This document shows, piece after piece, positions 35,915 through 44,170 of a DNA stretch of 64,000 nucleotides. Source of the DNA: an uncultured Eubacteriales bacterium (GTDB taxonomy: Bacteria; Bacillota; Clostridia; Oscillospirales; CAG-272); NCBI GenBank assembly GCA_934394585.1, contig CAKRQU010000006.1, positions 1 through 64,000 on the forward strand, written 5' to 3'. The position numbers and the translations under genes were made by a program. The notes beneath the pieces are model-generated. The model was not told the origin of the DNA, made no database searches, and saw only the letters and a program-made list of their open reading frames with translations. Position 1 is the stretch's first letter. Each line of letters starts with the position of its first letter.

Positions 35915-38011
35915 ATGACGCTTATAATAGCCGAAAAGCCCAGTCTGGCAAGAAATATTGTTGCCGGAATAGGAAAAATGACAAAGAAAAACGGCTATTA
36001 TGAGGGAAACGGCTATGTCGTGACATGGGCGTTCGGTCATCTTTTTTCTTTATGCGATATAGAAGAATATCAGGGCAAGCCCGCAGGGAAATGGACGATG
36101 GAGGGACTGCCTTGCTTTCCCGAAAAATTTCGTTTTTCGCTCCGTAAAAACGCAGATAAGCAGATAGACGAAGGCGTGCAGAGGCAATTTGAAACAATAA
36201 AAGCGCTTTGCGCGAGGAGCGATATAGATATCATAGCAAACGCGGGGGACGCCGACAGGGAAGGCGAAATAATAGTTCGCCTATGCATAGAAAATGCGCA
36301 GATATCGGACAAAAAGCTTGTCCGCCTGTGGCTTCCCGACCAGACTCCGCAAACGGTGGCGGCGGCACTGCTCGATATGAAAGGCGAGGAGGATTACGAC
36401 AACCTCGCAAACGAGGGCTTTGCCAGAACATATATAGACTGGCTCTACGGCGTAAATCTGACGCGTTTTGCCACGCTGAAAACAGGCACGCTCCTCCGCG
36501 TAGGGCGCGTGATAGTGCCCATAGTAAAAGCGATATACGACCGCGACAAGGCTATTTCCGGTTTTGTTCCCGATATTTATTATGCCGTATCCAGCAAAGA
36601 GAAAACAAACGGCGAAGAAATCGAGCTGACAAGCAAGAATAAATTTGAAAAGAAGGACAAAGCGAAGGCGGAAAAGCTATGCTCCGATTACAACGCGGAA
36701 AAAGCCGTGGTGACGGAGAAAAAAAGCAAAAAAGACGTGATAAATGCGGGCAAGCTTTTTTCGCTTTCAAAACTGCAGAATGTCCTCGGCAAAAAATACA
36801 AAATGCCAATGGAAGAGAGCCTTTCCATAGTTCAGAAGCTGTATGAGCAGGGATATCTCACATATCCGCGAACAAATTCGGAATATCTCGCCGTAGCTGA
36901 AAAGGACAAAATAAAGAAAATCCTCGAGAATGTGGCGAAAATGGGCTATCCGGTGGTTTTCAAGGATAAAAAAACTATTTTCGACGATTCCAAAATAGAA
37001 TCGCACTCGGCGCTCACTCCCACATATAAAATTCCGGACAAAAATGCGCTTTCGCCGAATGAAGCCAAGGTTTATTCCACGGTATTCCGCAGATTTGCGG
37101 CGGTTTTCTGCGCGGAGGAATGCAGATGCGAAAAGACGGAAATAAAAATAAAAGTAGGCGATTATGAGGAATTTTCGCTGAAGGGAACAGTAATTACCGA
37201 AAAAGGCTGGACAAAATATGATGATTTTTCGCAGAAGGACAAAATCCTGCCGAAGCTGGAAAAAGGCGATGAGGTAAATATAAATTTTGCTCCTGTGGAA
37301 AAGGAAACAAATCCGCCGAAGCATTATACCATAGAAACGCTCAATAATTATCTGAAAAATCCGTTCAAGGAAGAAAAAGCGGCGGCAGATGATGCCGAGG
37401 GTGACGATACGGAGGATTATAAGGCTATTTTCGAGGGCTTGGAGCTCGGCACCGAGGCGACGAGAACGGGAATCATCGACAACGCAATAAAAACAGGGTA
37501 CATAGCGCTGAAAAAAGATGTATATACCATTCTCCCCGCAGGCGAATTTCTCATAGAATCGCTCGCGAATATGCAGATATCCATGGACAAATACAAAACA
37601 AGCGAGATGGGTAAAGCGCTGAAAAAGGTGTTTCACGGAAATATTTCCGTCGATGACAGCGTGGCTCTGGCTGAAAAAAATATATCCGATGTTTTTGCCG
37701 TGCGTGAAAGCACGCCCGAAACTGAAATCGACACGGGTTTTTACGGAGATGAAGTGGGCAAATGCCCTGTATGCGGAAAACCTGTGCTGCGTGGGCGTTA
37801 CGGTTACGGTTGTTCCGGCTATAAAGAGGGCTGTAAATTTAAAATAAGCGGTATCGTATGCAAACGCATAATATCGAAAACAAATGCAAAAATGCTTCTG
37901 GAAACGGGAAAAAGCTCCAAAATAAAGGGCTTTGTATCAAAGGCGGGGAAGCCTTTTGACGCGACTCTGATAATGGAGAAGGACGGAAGTATAAAATTTG
38001 ATTTCACATAA
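35915..38011 (+). CDS. topB: DNA topoisomerase III
   Basis: A type IA topoisomerase that relaxes and decatenates DNA. The 698-residue protein has the TOPRIM start LIIAEKPSLARNIV, the acidic motif DADREGEII (about 112-120), the active-site tyrosine in YPRTNSEYL (about 316) and a C-terminal segment with two Cys pairs (CPVCGKPVL, then GYGCSGYKEGCKF), suggesting a zinc or zinc-like domain. GGGAG lies before the ATG. The C-terminal extension after residue 600 is typical of clostridial TopB. Confidence 0.95.
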   Translation: MTLIIAEKPSLARNIVAGIGKMTKKNGYYEGNGYVVTWAFGHLFSLCDIEEYQGKPAGKWTMEGLPCFPEKFRFSLRKNADKQIDEGVQRQFETIKALCARSDIDIIANAGDADREGEIIVRLCIENAQISDKKLVRLWLPDQTPQTVAAALLDMKGEEDYDNLANEGFARTYIDWLYGVNLTRFATLKTGTLLRVGRVIVPIVKAIYDRDKAISGFVPDIYYAVSSKEKTNGEEIELTSKNKFEKKDKAKAEKLCSDYNAEKAVVTEKKSKKDVINAGKLFSLSKLQNVLGKKYKMPMEESLSIVQKLYEQGYLTYPRTNSEYLAVAEKDKIKKILENVAKMGYPVVFKDKKTIFDDSKIESHSALTPTYKIPDKNALSPNEAKVYSTVFRRFAAVFCAEECRCEKTEIKIKVGDYEEFSLKGTVITEKGWTKYDDFSQKDKILPKLEKGDEVNINFAPVEKETNPPKHYTIETLNNYLKNPFKEEKAAADDAEGDDTEDYKAIFEGLELGTEATRTGIIDNAIKTGYIALKKDVYTILPAGEFLIESLANMQISMDKYKTSEMGKALKKVFHGNISVDDSVALAEKNISDVFAVRESTPETEIDTGFYGDEVGKCPVCGKPVLRGRYGYGCSGYKEGCKFKISGIVCKRIISKTNAKMLLETGKSSKIKGFVSKAGKPFDATLIMEKDGSIKFDFT

Positions 38012-38021
38012 AAGCAAAAGC

Positions 38022-38057
38022 AAAATCCGCGGCGCTTTACCTGCGCCGCGGATTTTT
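38022..38057 (+). terminator. Intrinsic terminator after topB
   Basis: A 14-bp stem, AAAATCCGCGGCGC / GCGCCGCGGATTTT, with a 7-nt loop, ending in TTTTT. It lies ten bases after the topB stop. Confidence 0.92.
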
Positions 38058-38107
38058 GATTGTATGGATGTTTCTCTTTGGCAAAGAGAACGAAGCCGCG
38101 CTGCCCC

Positions 38108-38169
38108 GTGACCAAGAGGAGGGTTCAGGGTGGCGGAGCCACCTCTGAACGGCGTCGCCGAGACGGAGT
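38108..38169 (-). repeat. 62-bp perfect inverted repeat, right arm
   Basis: The exact reverse complement of 18146-18207. Next to it a second inverted pair, GGCGTCGCCGAGAC / GTCTCGGCGACGCC (about 38152-38165 with 38208-38221), encloses CAAAAAGAGGAA, a string also found at 17682. Positions 38170-38261 contain only such repeat modules. Confidence 0.9.
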
Positions 38170-38261
38170 ATACCAAAAGTCAAAAAGAGGAAAGAATTAG
38201 CTCCTGTCTCGGCGACGCCGACACTCACGCTGCGCGTATGTGTCAATTCCTCTTTTCATCT

Positions 38262-38714
38262 CCTTCTGTCGCCTCGCGGCGACTCGTGCGAACATACTGC
38301 CCCGACAGTCCGACCGTAGACGAAGCCGGAAGCGCGGTTCAAATCCACGCTTAACACGGACTTTAGTTTGCTCAAGTCATAACTAAACCTTCCCCAACTC
38401 GATGTACAACAAGCCATGCTCGATTTGGTGGAGTTTAGCCTATAGCGGGAAGCGTAGCTAAACTTTCGGCATGGCACCACCCACCCCGTCGAATCTGCTC
38501 GCTTTTTGCGGGCGATATGTTCGCACGCGCGGTATGGCGGTAGTTTCGCGGAGAGATGGACAAAAGCTTTTTTGATTTGCTATATATAGCACATACTTGC
38601 CGCGCATTACTTTTTGCGGCTAACTCGACGGGGTGCGAGGTAGTTTGCAAAGGAGGGCGAGGAGCCTTCCTTTGATGACTTTTCCCGCGCTTTTTGTCAG
38701 TAAAAAGCGCGACC
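38262..38714 (+). repeat. Dispersed repeat, copy C (about 450 bp)
   Basis: Same orientation as copy B (17714-18143) and sharing its islands. The right end (38618-38714) is 96/97 identical to copy A at 1-97, including the terminal hairpin GCGCTTTTT / AAAAAGCGC that copy B lacks. Several 20-30 base stretches are identical in B and C while linkers differ. Positions 38715-38832 hold the flanking modules AAAAGTACACC and CTTTGCCCAAAG also seen right of copy B. No gene is supported. Confidence 0.8.
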
Positions 38715-38832
38715 TTCGTTCTCTTGGCAAAGAGAAACTTCTTTTTCGTACTTTTCGTCAGTGAAAAGTACACCCCGTTCTACTGCGGAGGAGAAAGTAA
38801 CTTTTGTTTCTTTGCCCAAAGAAAAATAAAAC

Positions 38833-38854
38833 ACGGGTGGCAAACGCCACCCGT
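38833..38854 (-). terminator. Terminator of the DtxR-family regulator
   Basis: The stem ACGGGTGGC / GCCACCCGT with a 4-nt loop, followed on the minus strand by GTTTTATTTTT. It lies eight bases past the regulator's stop. Confidence 0.8.
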
Positions 38855-38862
38855 TTCTTTTG

Positions 38863-39237
38863 TCAATTATTACTTGTCTGCGAAATATGATTTTTTATAG
38901 CGTCGAAAGTCTTTTCGCTGATGACGTGCTCGATTTTGCAGGCGTCTTCCGCGGCGGTTTCTTTGTCTACACCGAGGCGCACGAAGAAGTCCGTGAGCAT
39001 GGTATGGCGTTCGTACATTTTATGAGCCACGTCAAGCCCTATGTCTGTAAGAGTAATATAGCCTTCTTTATCGACGGTGATATAGCCGCCGTTTTTGAGC
39101 AGACCGACTGCGCGGCAAACGCTCGGCTTTGAAAAATCCATATATCTGGCGACATCGAGCGAGCGTACAGCTCCTGTTTTATTGTGAAGTATAAAAATAG
39201 TTTCGAGATACATTTCTCCCGATTCCTGCAAATGCAT
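38863..39237 (-). CDS. DtxR/MntR-family metal-dependent regulator
   Basis: A 124-residue regulator with an N-terminal winged helix (ESGEMYLETIFILHN, then SKPSVCRAVGLLKNGGYITV) and a helical dimerisation/metal domain (GLDVAHKMYERHTMLTDFFV, then EDACKIEHVISEKT). His, Glu and Cys residues typical of metal sites in this family are present, and there is no C-terminal SH3 domain, as in MntR and some clostridial Fe(II) sensors. Divergent from feoAAB, it is the obvious candidate to bind the GGTTAG-N6-CTAATY sites. GGAGG precedes the ATG. Confidence 0.9.
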   Translation of the reverse strand: MHLQESGEMYLETIFILHNKTGAVRSLDVARYMDFSKPSVCRAVGLLKNGGYITVDKEGYITLTDIGLDVAHKMYERHTMLTDFFVRLGVDKETAAEDACKIEHVISEKTFDAIKNHISQTSNN

Positions 39238-39437
39238 TTCAAAACCCTCCTTTGCCGTAAAATTAAGTTTTTATATATCATATCACGAAAAAAAGAAAAA
39301 TGCAAGTTACTTTCCGCTGACTTATTCAAAAATTTTAAATTTTTTTATAAAATATAAACAAAAAAACCTTTTTGCGGCGACTTTGCGGCGAAAAAATGAC
39401 AAATATAAAAATTTTTTTATTTTTTTTCAAAAAACTA

Positions 39438-39466
39438 TTGACACGAGGGTATATTTTGAGTATTAT
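39438..39466 (+). promoter_or_regulatory. Promoter of the feo operon
   Basis: TTGACA (39438-39443), 17 nt, TATTAT (39461-39466). The first operator-like palindrome starts eight bases later, over the expected transcription start. Positions 39250-39420 upstream are AT-rich with nothing else recognised. Confidence 0.82.
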
Positions 39467-39473
39467 AAAAGGT

Positions 39474-39491
39474 GGTTAGCAAAGGCTAATC
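39474..39491 (+). promoter_or_regulatory. Operator-like site 1 (feo promoter)
   Basis: GGTTAGCAAAGGCTAATC: GGTTAG-N6-CTAATC, a near-perfect palindrome at the feo transcription start, where a bound repressor would block initiation. Confidence 0.75.
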
Positions 39492-39507
39492 ATTTTTAAA
39501 GACGGTT

Positions 39508-39525
39508 GGTTAGCTATAGCTAATT
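39508..39525 (+). promoter_or_regulatory. Operator-like site 2 (feo leader)
   Basis: GGTTAGCTATAGCTAATT: the core TTAGCTATAGCTAA is a perfect 14-bp palindrome. It lies 34 bases (about three helical turns) after site 1, start to start, so dimers could bind on the same DNA face. Confidence 0.75.
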
Positions 39526-39550
39526 TTGTATTTGGAACGAGGTAAAAAAT

Positions 39551-39763
39551 ATGATGCCACTGATGCTTGCCGAAATAGGCGAGGAAAACACGATTAAAAA
39601 AATAGGCGGCACGCCTGAGGTGAAAAAACATCTCGAAAATCTCGGATTTGTGGTTGGCGGTACCGTCACCATTGTAAATGCTCTCGGCGGAAACGTGATA
39701 GTAAACGTGAAGGAAGCCAGAGTCGCCATCAGCGAAGAAATGGCACGCAAAATCATGGTATAA
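39551..39763 (+). CDS. feoA: FeoA domain protein (first copy)
   Basis: A 70-residue cytoplasmic protein of the FeoA SH3-like fold (GTPEVKKHLENLGFVVGGTV, then VNVKEARVAISEEMARKIMV). FeoA proteins associate with the FeoB transporter and are needed for Fe(II) uptake. CGAGG lies before the ATG. It has its own paralogue immediately downstream, a common clostridial arrangement. Confidence 0.92.
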   Translation: MMPLMLAEIGEENTIKKIGGTPEVKKHLENLGFVVGGTVTIVNALGGNVIVNVKEARVAISEEMARKIMV

Positions 39764-39826
39764 AGGCATTTTGCCATTATATACAATATTCCCGATGCAT
39801 ATATTAATTTAAGGAGGAGAACGCGA

Positions 39827-40048
39827 ATGAAAACTCTCAGACAGGCAAATATCGGAGAAACCGTAAAGGTCGTGAAGCTTCATGGCGAGGGTGCCGTAAA
39901 GCGCCGTATAATGGACATGGGCATCACGAAAGGCGTGGAGGTTTATATCCGTAAGGTTGCGCCTCTCGGAGATCCTATCGAAGTAACTGTGCGCGGCTAT
40001 GAACTTTCACTGCGCAAAGCGGACGCCGATATGATAGAGGTGGAGTAA
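39827..40048 (+). CDS. feoA: FeoA domain protein (second copy)
   Basis: A 73-residue FeoA-fold protein (GEGAVKRRIMDMGITKGVEV, then PLGDPIEVTVRGYELSLRKA). It fits the FeoA consensus more closely than the first copy, notably in the GDPIEV and YELSLRK strands. AAGGAGG precedes the ATG. The two copies may have separate roles. Confidence 0.94.
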   Translation: MKTLRQANIGETVKVVKLHGEGAVKRRIMDMGITKGVEVYIRKVAPLGDPIEVTVRGYELSLRKADADMIEVE

Positions 40049-40094
40049 GACATCCTGCGCGGGGAAGCGATTTCCCCTTTATTTTAAGAGATGC

Positions 40095-40112
40095 GGTTAG
40101 CTTTATCTAATC
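40095..40112 (+). promoter_or_regulatory. Operator-like site 3 (upstream of feoB)
   Basis: GGTTAGCTTTATCTAATC, again GGTTAG-N6-CTAATC, 23 bases before feoB and inside the operon. Flanking GC / GC extends the palindrome (GCGGTTAG / CTAATCGC). No clear promoter was seen between feoA2 and feoB, so it could act as a roadblock or control an unseen promoter. Confidence 0.65.
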
Positions 40113-40134
40113 GCAGAAAGAGAGGATTTTAGTA

Positions 40135-42657
40135 ATGGATTTACGAATTGCCCTTGCGGGCAACCCAAACTGCGGTAAAACCACATTGTTCAATGCACTC
40201 ACCGGTTCCAATCAGTTCGTAGGTAACTGGCCGGGCGTTACTGTTGAAAAAAAGGAAGGTAAGCTGAAAAAGCATGACGGCGTAATCGTCACCGACCTTC
40301 CCGGTATTTATTCACTCTCTCCGTACACTTTGGAAGAAGTCGTCGCGAGAAACTATCTCATAGGCGAGCGCCCCGATGCGATACTCAATATTATCGACGG
40401 TACAAACCTGGAACGTAACCTTTATCTCACAACTCAGCTCACAGAGCTCGGCATTCCTGTAGTTATCGCCATCAACATGATGGACATCGTAAAGAAAAAC
40501 GGCGATAAGATAAATACGGAAGAGCTTTCCCGTCAGCTCGGCTGCAAGATAGTGGAAATTTCCGCTCTGAAGGGCACAGGCATAATGGACGCCGCAGAGG
40601 CAGCCATCGACGCCGCAAAGAATGTAAAGACAGTGCCGATGCACACATTCTCCGGAAGCGTTGAGCATGCCATCGCTCATATCGAAGAGGCGGCTGTACA
40701 CAATCTTCCCGAGGAGCAGCAGAGATGGTATGCGATAAAGATTTTCGAGCGCGATGACAAAGTTCTTTCCGCTCTGAAAATCGACGATGCCACTATGGCT
40801 CACATAGAGAAGGATATCAAGGCGGCAGAAACCGAGCTTGATGACGATTCCGAATCCATCATCACAAACGAAAGATATCTTTACATATCTTCCATAATCA
40901 AGGCTTGCTATAAGAAGAAATCCGCAGGCAAGTTCACAACATCCGATAAAATCGACCGTGTTGTAACAAACCGTTGGCTCGGTCTTCCGATATTCGCCGC
41001 TATCATGTTTATAGTTTACTATCTCTCGATGGTAACAGTCGGCAGCTTCGCCACAGACTGGATGAACGACGGCGTATTCGGCGATGGCTGGCATCTCCTC
41101 GGCATAGGTTCCAAGGCTTATAACGAAGCTGCCGATGAATATACCGATGCGGCAAACGCTATCGGCGCATTCGGATTTGAAATCAATACGGAAGCTGACG
41201 ATTTTAATGCCGCAGCTCTCCTCGGCGAACTGAAAGATTTCAAAACAGACGCAAAAAAAGCTACTGTAGTAGTAGAAGACGAAGAAACCCTCGAGCAGAC
41301 AGAAATGACGGTTTACTACGACGCTGTTCCCGAGTCCGAAAAGAAAAATGACAGCGTAGTCCAGATGTCTTATCTCGAAGCTGTCGAATACTTCACAAAC
41401 AGCAACAGCGAATTTGCAGAACCGGATCCCGCAGATTTCGGCGTATGGGTTCCCGGTATTCCTGTACTTATAGGCGACGGTCTTGAAAAAGCAGGCGCAG
41501 CAGACTGGCTCAACGGTCTTATCCTCGACGGTATCGTAGCCGGCGTAGGTGCGGTTCTCGGATTTGTTCCACAGATGCTCGTGCTCTTCCTGCTTCTCGC
41601 ATTCCTCGAAGCCTGCGGTTATATGGCTCGTATCGCATTCGTGCTCGACCGTATCTTCCGTAAATTCGGTCTTTCCGGTAAGTCCTTCATTCCTATGCTC
41701 ATCGGCACAGGTTGCGGTATTCCCGGTGTCATGGCTTCCCGCACAATCGAAAACGAACGTGACCGCCGTATGACGATCATGACGACGACATTCATTCCCT
41801 GTGGCGCTAAGGTTCCGTTTATAGGAATGATAGCAGGTGCACTTTTCGGCGGCTCGGCATGGGTGGCTACCAGCGCATACTTCATAGGCATGGCTGCTAT
41901 AATCATATCCGGTATCATGCTTAAGAAGACAAAGATGTTTGCAGGAGATCCCGCTCCCTTCGTTATGGAGCTTCCTCCGTATCATATGCCCACAGTAGGC
42001 AACGTTCTCCGTTCGATGTGGGAACGCGGCTGGTCATTCATCAAGAAGGCAGGCACAGTCATCCTTCTTTCCACAATTTTTGTATGGTTCACATCTTACT
42101 TCGGCGTAGTAGACGGCACATTCCGCATGCTTGCCGAGGATGAACTCGATAAGTCTATACTCGCTGTCATCGGCGGCGCTATCTGCTGGATATTCAAGCC
42201 TCTCGGCTGGGGTACATGGCAGGCAACGGTCGCTTCCATCACGGGTCTTGTTGCCAAGGAAAATATCGTTGGTACAATGGGTATCCTCTATGGCGCATCC
42301 GGCAATGTATGGGCTACGCTCGCAGAAAACTTCACGGGAATCACAGGTTATTCCTTCCTCGTATTCAACCTCCTTTGCGCTCCTTGCTTCGCAGCAATCG
42401 GTGCTATCAAGCGTGAAATGAACAATGCTAAGTGGACTTGGTTTGCTATCGGTTATCAGTGCGGCTTTGCTTATGTAATAGCCCTCATGATCAATTCCTT
42501 CGGCAATCTCTTCACAGGCAAGCTTCTTGAAGGCGCAGCAGCGCTCAATATCGTAAGCCTCGTATTTGCTATCGCTTTCCTTGCTCTCATAGTTTACATG
42601 CTTGTTCGTCCTTACAAGGAAGCTACAAAGCTTACAACAAAGGTTGAAGTAAAATAA
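40135..42657 (+). CDS. feoB: Ferrous iron transporter FeoB
   Basis: The main Fe(II) permease. The 840-residue protein has an N-terminal G domain (P-loop GNPNCGKTT at 9-17, DLPGIYSL, INMMD, SALKG), a helical insertion domain (about 170-270), then a polytopic membrane part with two Gate motifs (EACGYMARIAFVLDR and FIPCGAKVPFI). Between the first two membrane segments it carries an acidic soluble insertion (about residues 322-433) longer than in classic FeoB. Codon usage resembles dnaK, suggesting high expression. Confidence 0.97.
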   Translation: MDLRIALAGNPNCGKTTLFNALTGSNQFVGNWPGVTVEKKEGKLKKHDGVIVTDLPGIYSLSPYTLEEVVARNYLIGERPDAILNIIDGTNLERNLYLTTQLTELGIPVVIAINMMDIVKKNGDKINTEELSRQLGCKIVEISALKGTGIMDAAEAAIDAAKNVKTVPMHTFSGSVEHAIAHIEEAAVHNLPEEQQRWYAIKIFERDDKVLSALKIDDATMAHIEKDIKAAETELDDDSESIITNERYLYISSIIKACYKKKSAGKFTTSDKIDRVVTNRWLGLPIFAAIMFIVYYLSMVTVGSFATDWMNDGVFGDGWHLLGIGSKAYNEAADEYTDAANAIGAFGFEINTEADDFNAAALLGELKDFKTDAKKATVVVEDEETLEQTEMTVYYDAVPESEKKNDSVVQMSYLEAVEYFTNSNSEFAEPDPADFGVWVPGIPVLIGDGLEKAGAADWLNGLILDGIVAGVGAVLGFVPQMLVLFLLLAFLEACGYMARIAFVLDRIFRKFGLSGKSFIPMLIGTGCGIPGVMASRTIENERDRRMTIMTTTFIPCGAKVPFIGMIAGALFGGSAWVATSAYFIGMAAIIISGIMLKKTKMFAGDPAPFVMELPPYHMPTVGNVLRSMWERGWSFIKKAGTVILLSTIFVWFTSYFGVVDGTFRMLAEDELDKSILAVIGGAICWIFKPLGWGTWQATVASITGLVAKENIVGTMGILYGASGNVWATLAENFTGITGYSFLVFNLLCAPCFAAIGAIKREMNNAKWTWFAIGYQCGFAYVIALMINSFGNLFTGKLLEGAAALNIVSLVFAIAFLALIVYMLVRPYKEATKLTTKVEVK

Positions 42658-42692
42658 ACCGAAATTCGGTATTCTGAAAGGAGTCGGTATTT

Positions 42693-42878
42693 ATGCTTAA
42701 CTGGATAGTGAATAATTTAGCTACCATACTTATTTCGCTTGGGCTTCTGCTCATCGTTGCGGCGATAGTGGTAAAGCTCGTAAAGGATAAGAAAAAAGGC
42801 AAGTCTTCTTGCGGCTGTAATTGCGCTCACTGCGCTATGGCCGGCTCCTGCCACAATGTAGGCACAAAAAAGAAATAA
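42693..42878 (+). CDS. FeoB-associated Cys-rich membrane protein
   Basis: A 61-residue protein with one membrane segment (about 6-28), a basic KLVKDKKKGK stretch and a Cys-rich tail (SCGCNCAHCAMAGSC) with five Cys. Such small proteins are regularly encoded after feoB in Firmicutes and may handle Fe(II) on the cytoplasmic side or stand in for FeoC. AAAGGAG precedes the ATG. Confidence 0.92.
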   Translation: MLNWIVNNLATILISLGLLLIVAAIVVKLVKDKKKGKSSCGCNCAHCAMAGSCHNVGTKKK

Positions 42879-42884
42879 TATATT

Positions 42885-42925
42885 GCGGGGGATGCGGATA
42901 AAAATTTGCATCTCCCGCTTTATTT
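42885..42925 (+). terminator. Terminator of the feo operon
   Basis: GCGGGGGATGC / GCATCTCCCGC (11 pairs, one G-T) with a 12-nt loop, then TTTATTTT. It lies six bases past the last feo-operon stop. Confidence 0.85.
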
Positions 42926-42926
42926 T

Positions 42927-44009
42927 CGGTATCGGTTAGCTTTCTCTTTCGGCACGCGCTGGAATATGCGCGATACGATGCGGCATAAATCCCGCACGGC
43001 GATGAGTCTGATCGGCATAGTCGGCTGTATGGTGATCCTTGTCGGCGGACTCGGAATGCGCGATACCATGGAGGCTTTCCTCGATACATATTACGACGGC
43101 GCCACAAATTACTCCTCGCGCATTTATCTTTCCGAAGAAGCCACGGATGAGCAGAGAAGCAATATTATAAAAAAATATGACGGCGACTGGTCTGCCGCGA
43201 TGAGTGTTCAGATAAATGAAAAAGCCGTGGAGCTGGATATATACAGCACAGAGCATGATTATGTGAGATTTCCCGGGCAGAAAGGCGGATATATCGCTCT
43301 CGGAAACGACGGTGCTTATGTATGTATGCGTATCGCCGAGGAATTCGGACTTTCTGCAGGAGATACATTTAAAGTCAGCCCCTACGGTACGGATAAGGAA
43401 TATACTTTCAAAGTAGCGGGAATTTATCGCAGCAGCGTGACGGAAAATATAGTTATAACGCCGGCTTATGCCGATAAAACGGGGATTTCCTATAAAGCCG
43501 ATTCGGTATATACCGCATCGGATAAAAACGATATCGCTTCCGACAGCGCGATAAAAAGCATCCAGTCCAAGCAGATGATAATGGATTCTTTCGATAGCTT
43601 TACCGAGATTATGAATACCATGATAATTGTGCTGGTGGCAGGCGCGCTCCTCCTCGGAATAGTGGTGCTTTACAATCTCGGAGTGATGAGCTATACGGAA
43701 AGATATCGCGAAATGGCAACTCTGAAAGTAGTCGGCTTCAAGGACAGAAAAATAGGCAGGCTTCTTATCGGGCAGAATATGTGGCTCACGCTCATAGGCG
43801 CAATAATCGGTATGCCGCTCGGCGCGCTCACGCTGAATTATCTGATAACGGCGCTCGCCTCGGAATATGAGATGAATATGGTGATAGGATGGAGAACTTA
43901 TCTTGTCAGCGTGCTTCTCACTTTCGGAATGTCGTTTACAGTAGGGCTTCTCGTGGCACGGAAAAATAAGAAAATAGATATGGTAGAGGCGCTGAAAGGC
44001 GCGGAATAA
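42927..44009 (+). pseudogene. 5'-truncated FtsX-like ABC permease (C-terminal half)
   Basis: About 360 codons encode the second FtsX module of a large two-module ABC permease: the interdomain RLAFSFGTRWNMRDTMRHKS that normally sits mid-protein, a membrane helix (SLIGIVGCMVILVGG), an extracytoplasmic domain, then three helices (the LLLGIVVLYNLGVMSYTERY and LLIGQNMWLTLIG regions, and the C-terminal VSVLLTFGMSFTVGLLVARK). The N-terminal module and the ATPase partner are missing, and homology begins right after the feo terminator. No proper start site is seen; ATG 42966 has only a weak GGAA. I infer a deletion remnant, though an expressed half-permease is possible. Confidence 0.65.
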
Positions 44010-44038
44010 AGTTTTCAGGAAAGAAAGGAAGCGGGAAA

Positions 44039-44170
44039 ATGTCCGAAATACTTAAAAATATTTTATCTGTTGCCGTCGTGGCGGCGATAGTTGCTTCTGT
44101 CCTGATGATACGCAGGCGCATGATTTTCGCAATAAAAAATACAGAGAAAGGAAATGATAAAAATGTTTAA
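44039..44170 (+). CDS. Small single-pass membrane protein (43 aa)
   Basis: A 43-codon gene with a good ribosome-binding site (AGGAAG, then GCGGG, before ATG). It encodes one membrane helix (ILSVAVVAAIVASVLMI) followed by RRRM and a charged tail. It overlaps the start of the downstream HMA gene, which suggests translational coupling. I do not recognise the family. Confidence 0.6.
   Translation: MSEILKNILSVAVVAAIVASVLMIRRRMIFAIKNTEKGNDKNV

Noticed and set aside
40312..41985. 557-codon open frame on the minus strand across feoB
   Set aside because: Antisense of feoB; its composition (Cys, His, Tyr) is that of a reverse frame.
42934..42951. Fourth GGTTAG operator after the feo operon
   Set aside because: Only the left half (GGTTAG) is present; the right half reads CTTTCG, and the bases are also explained as permease coding sequence.
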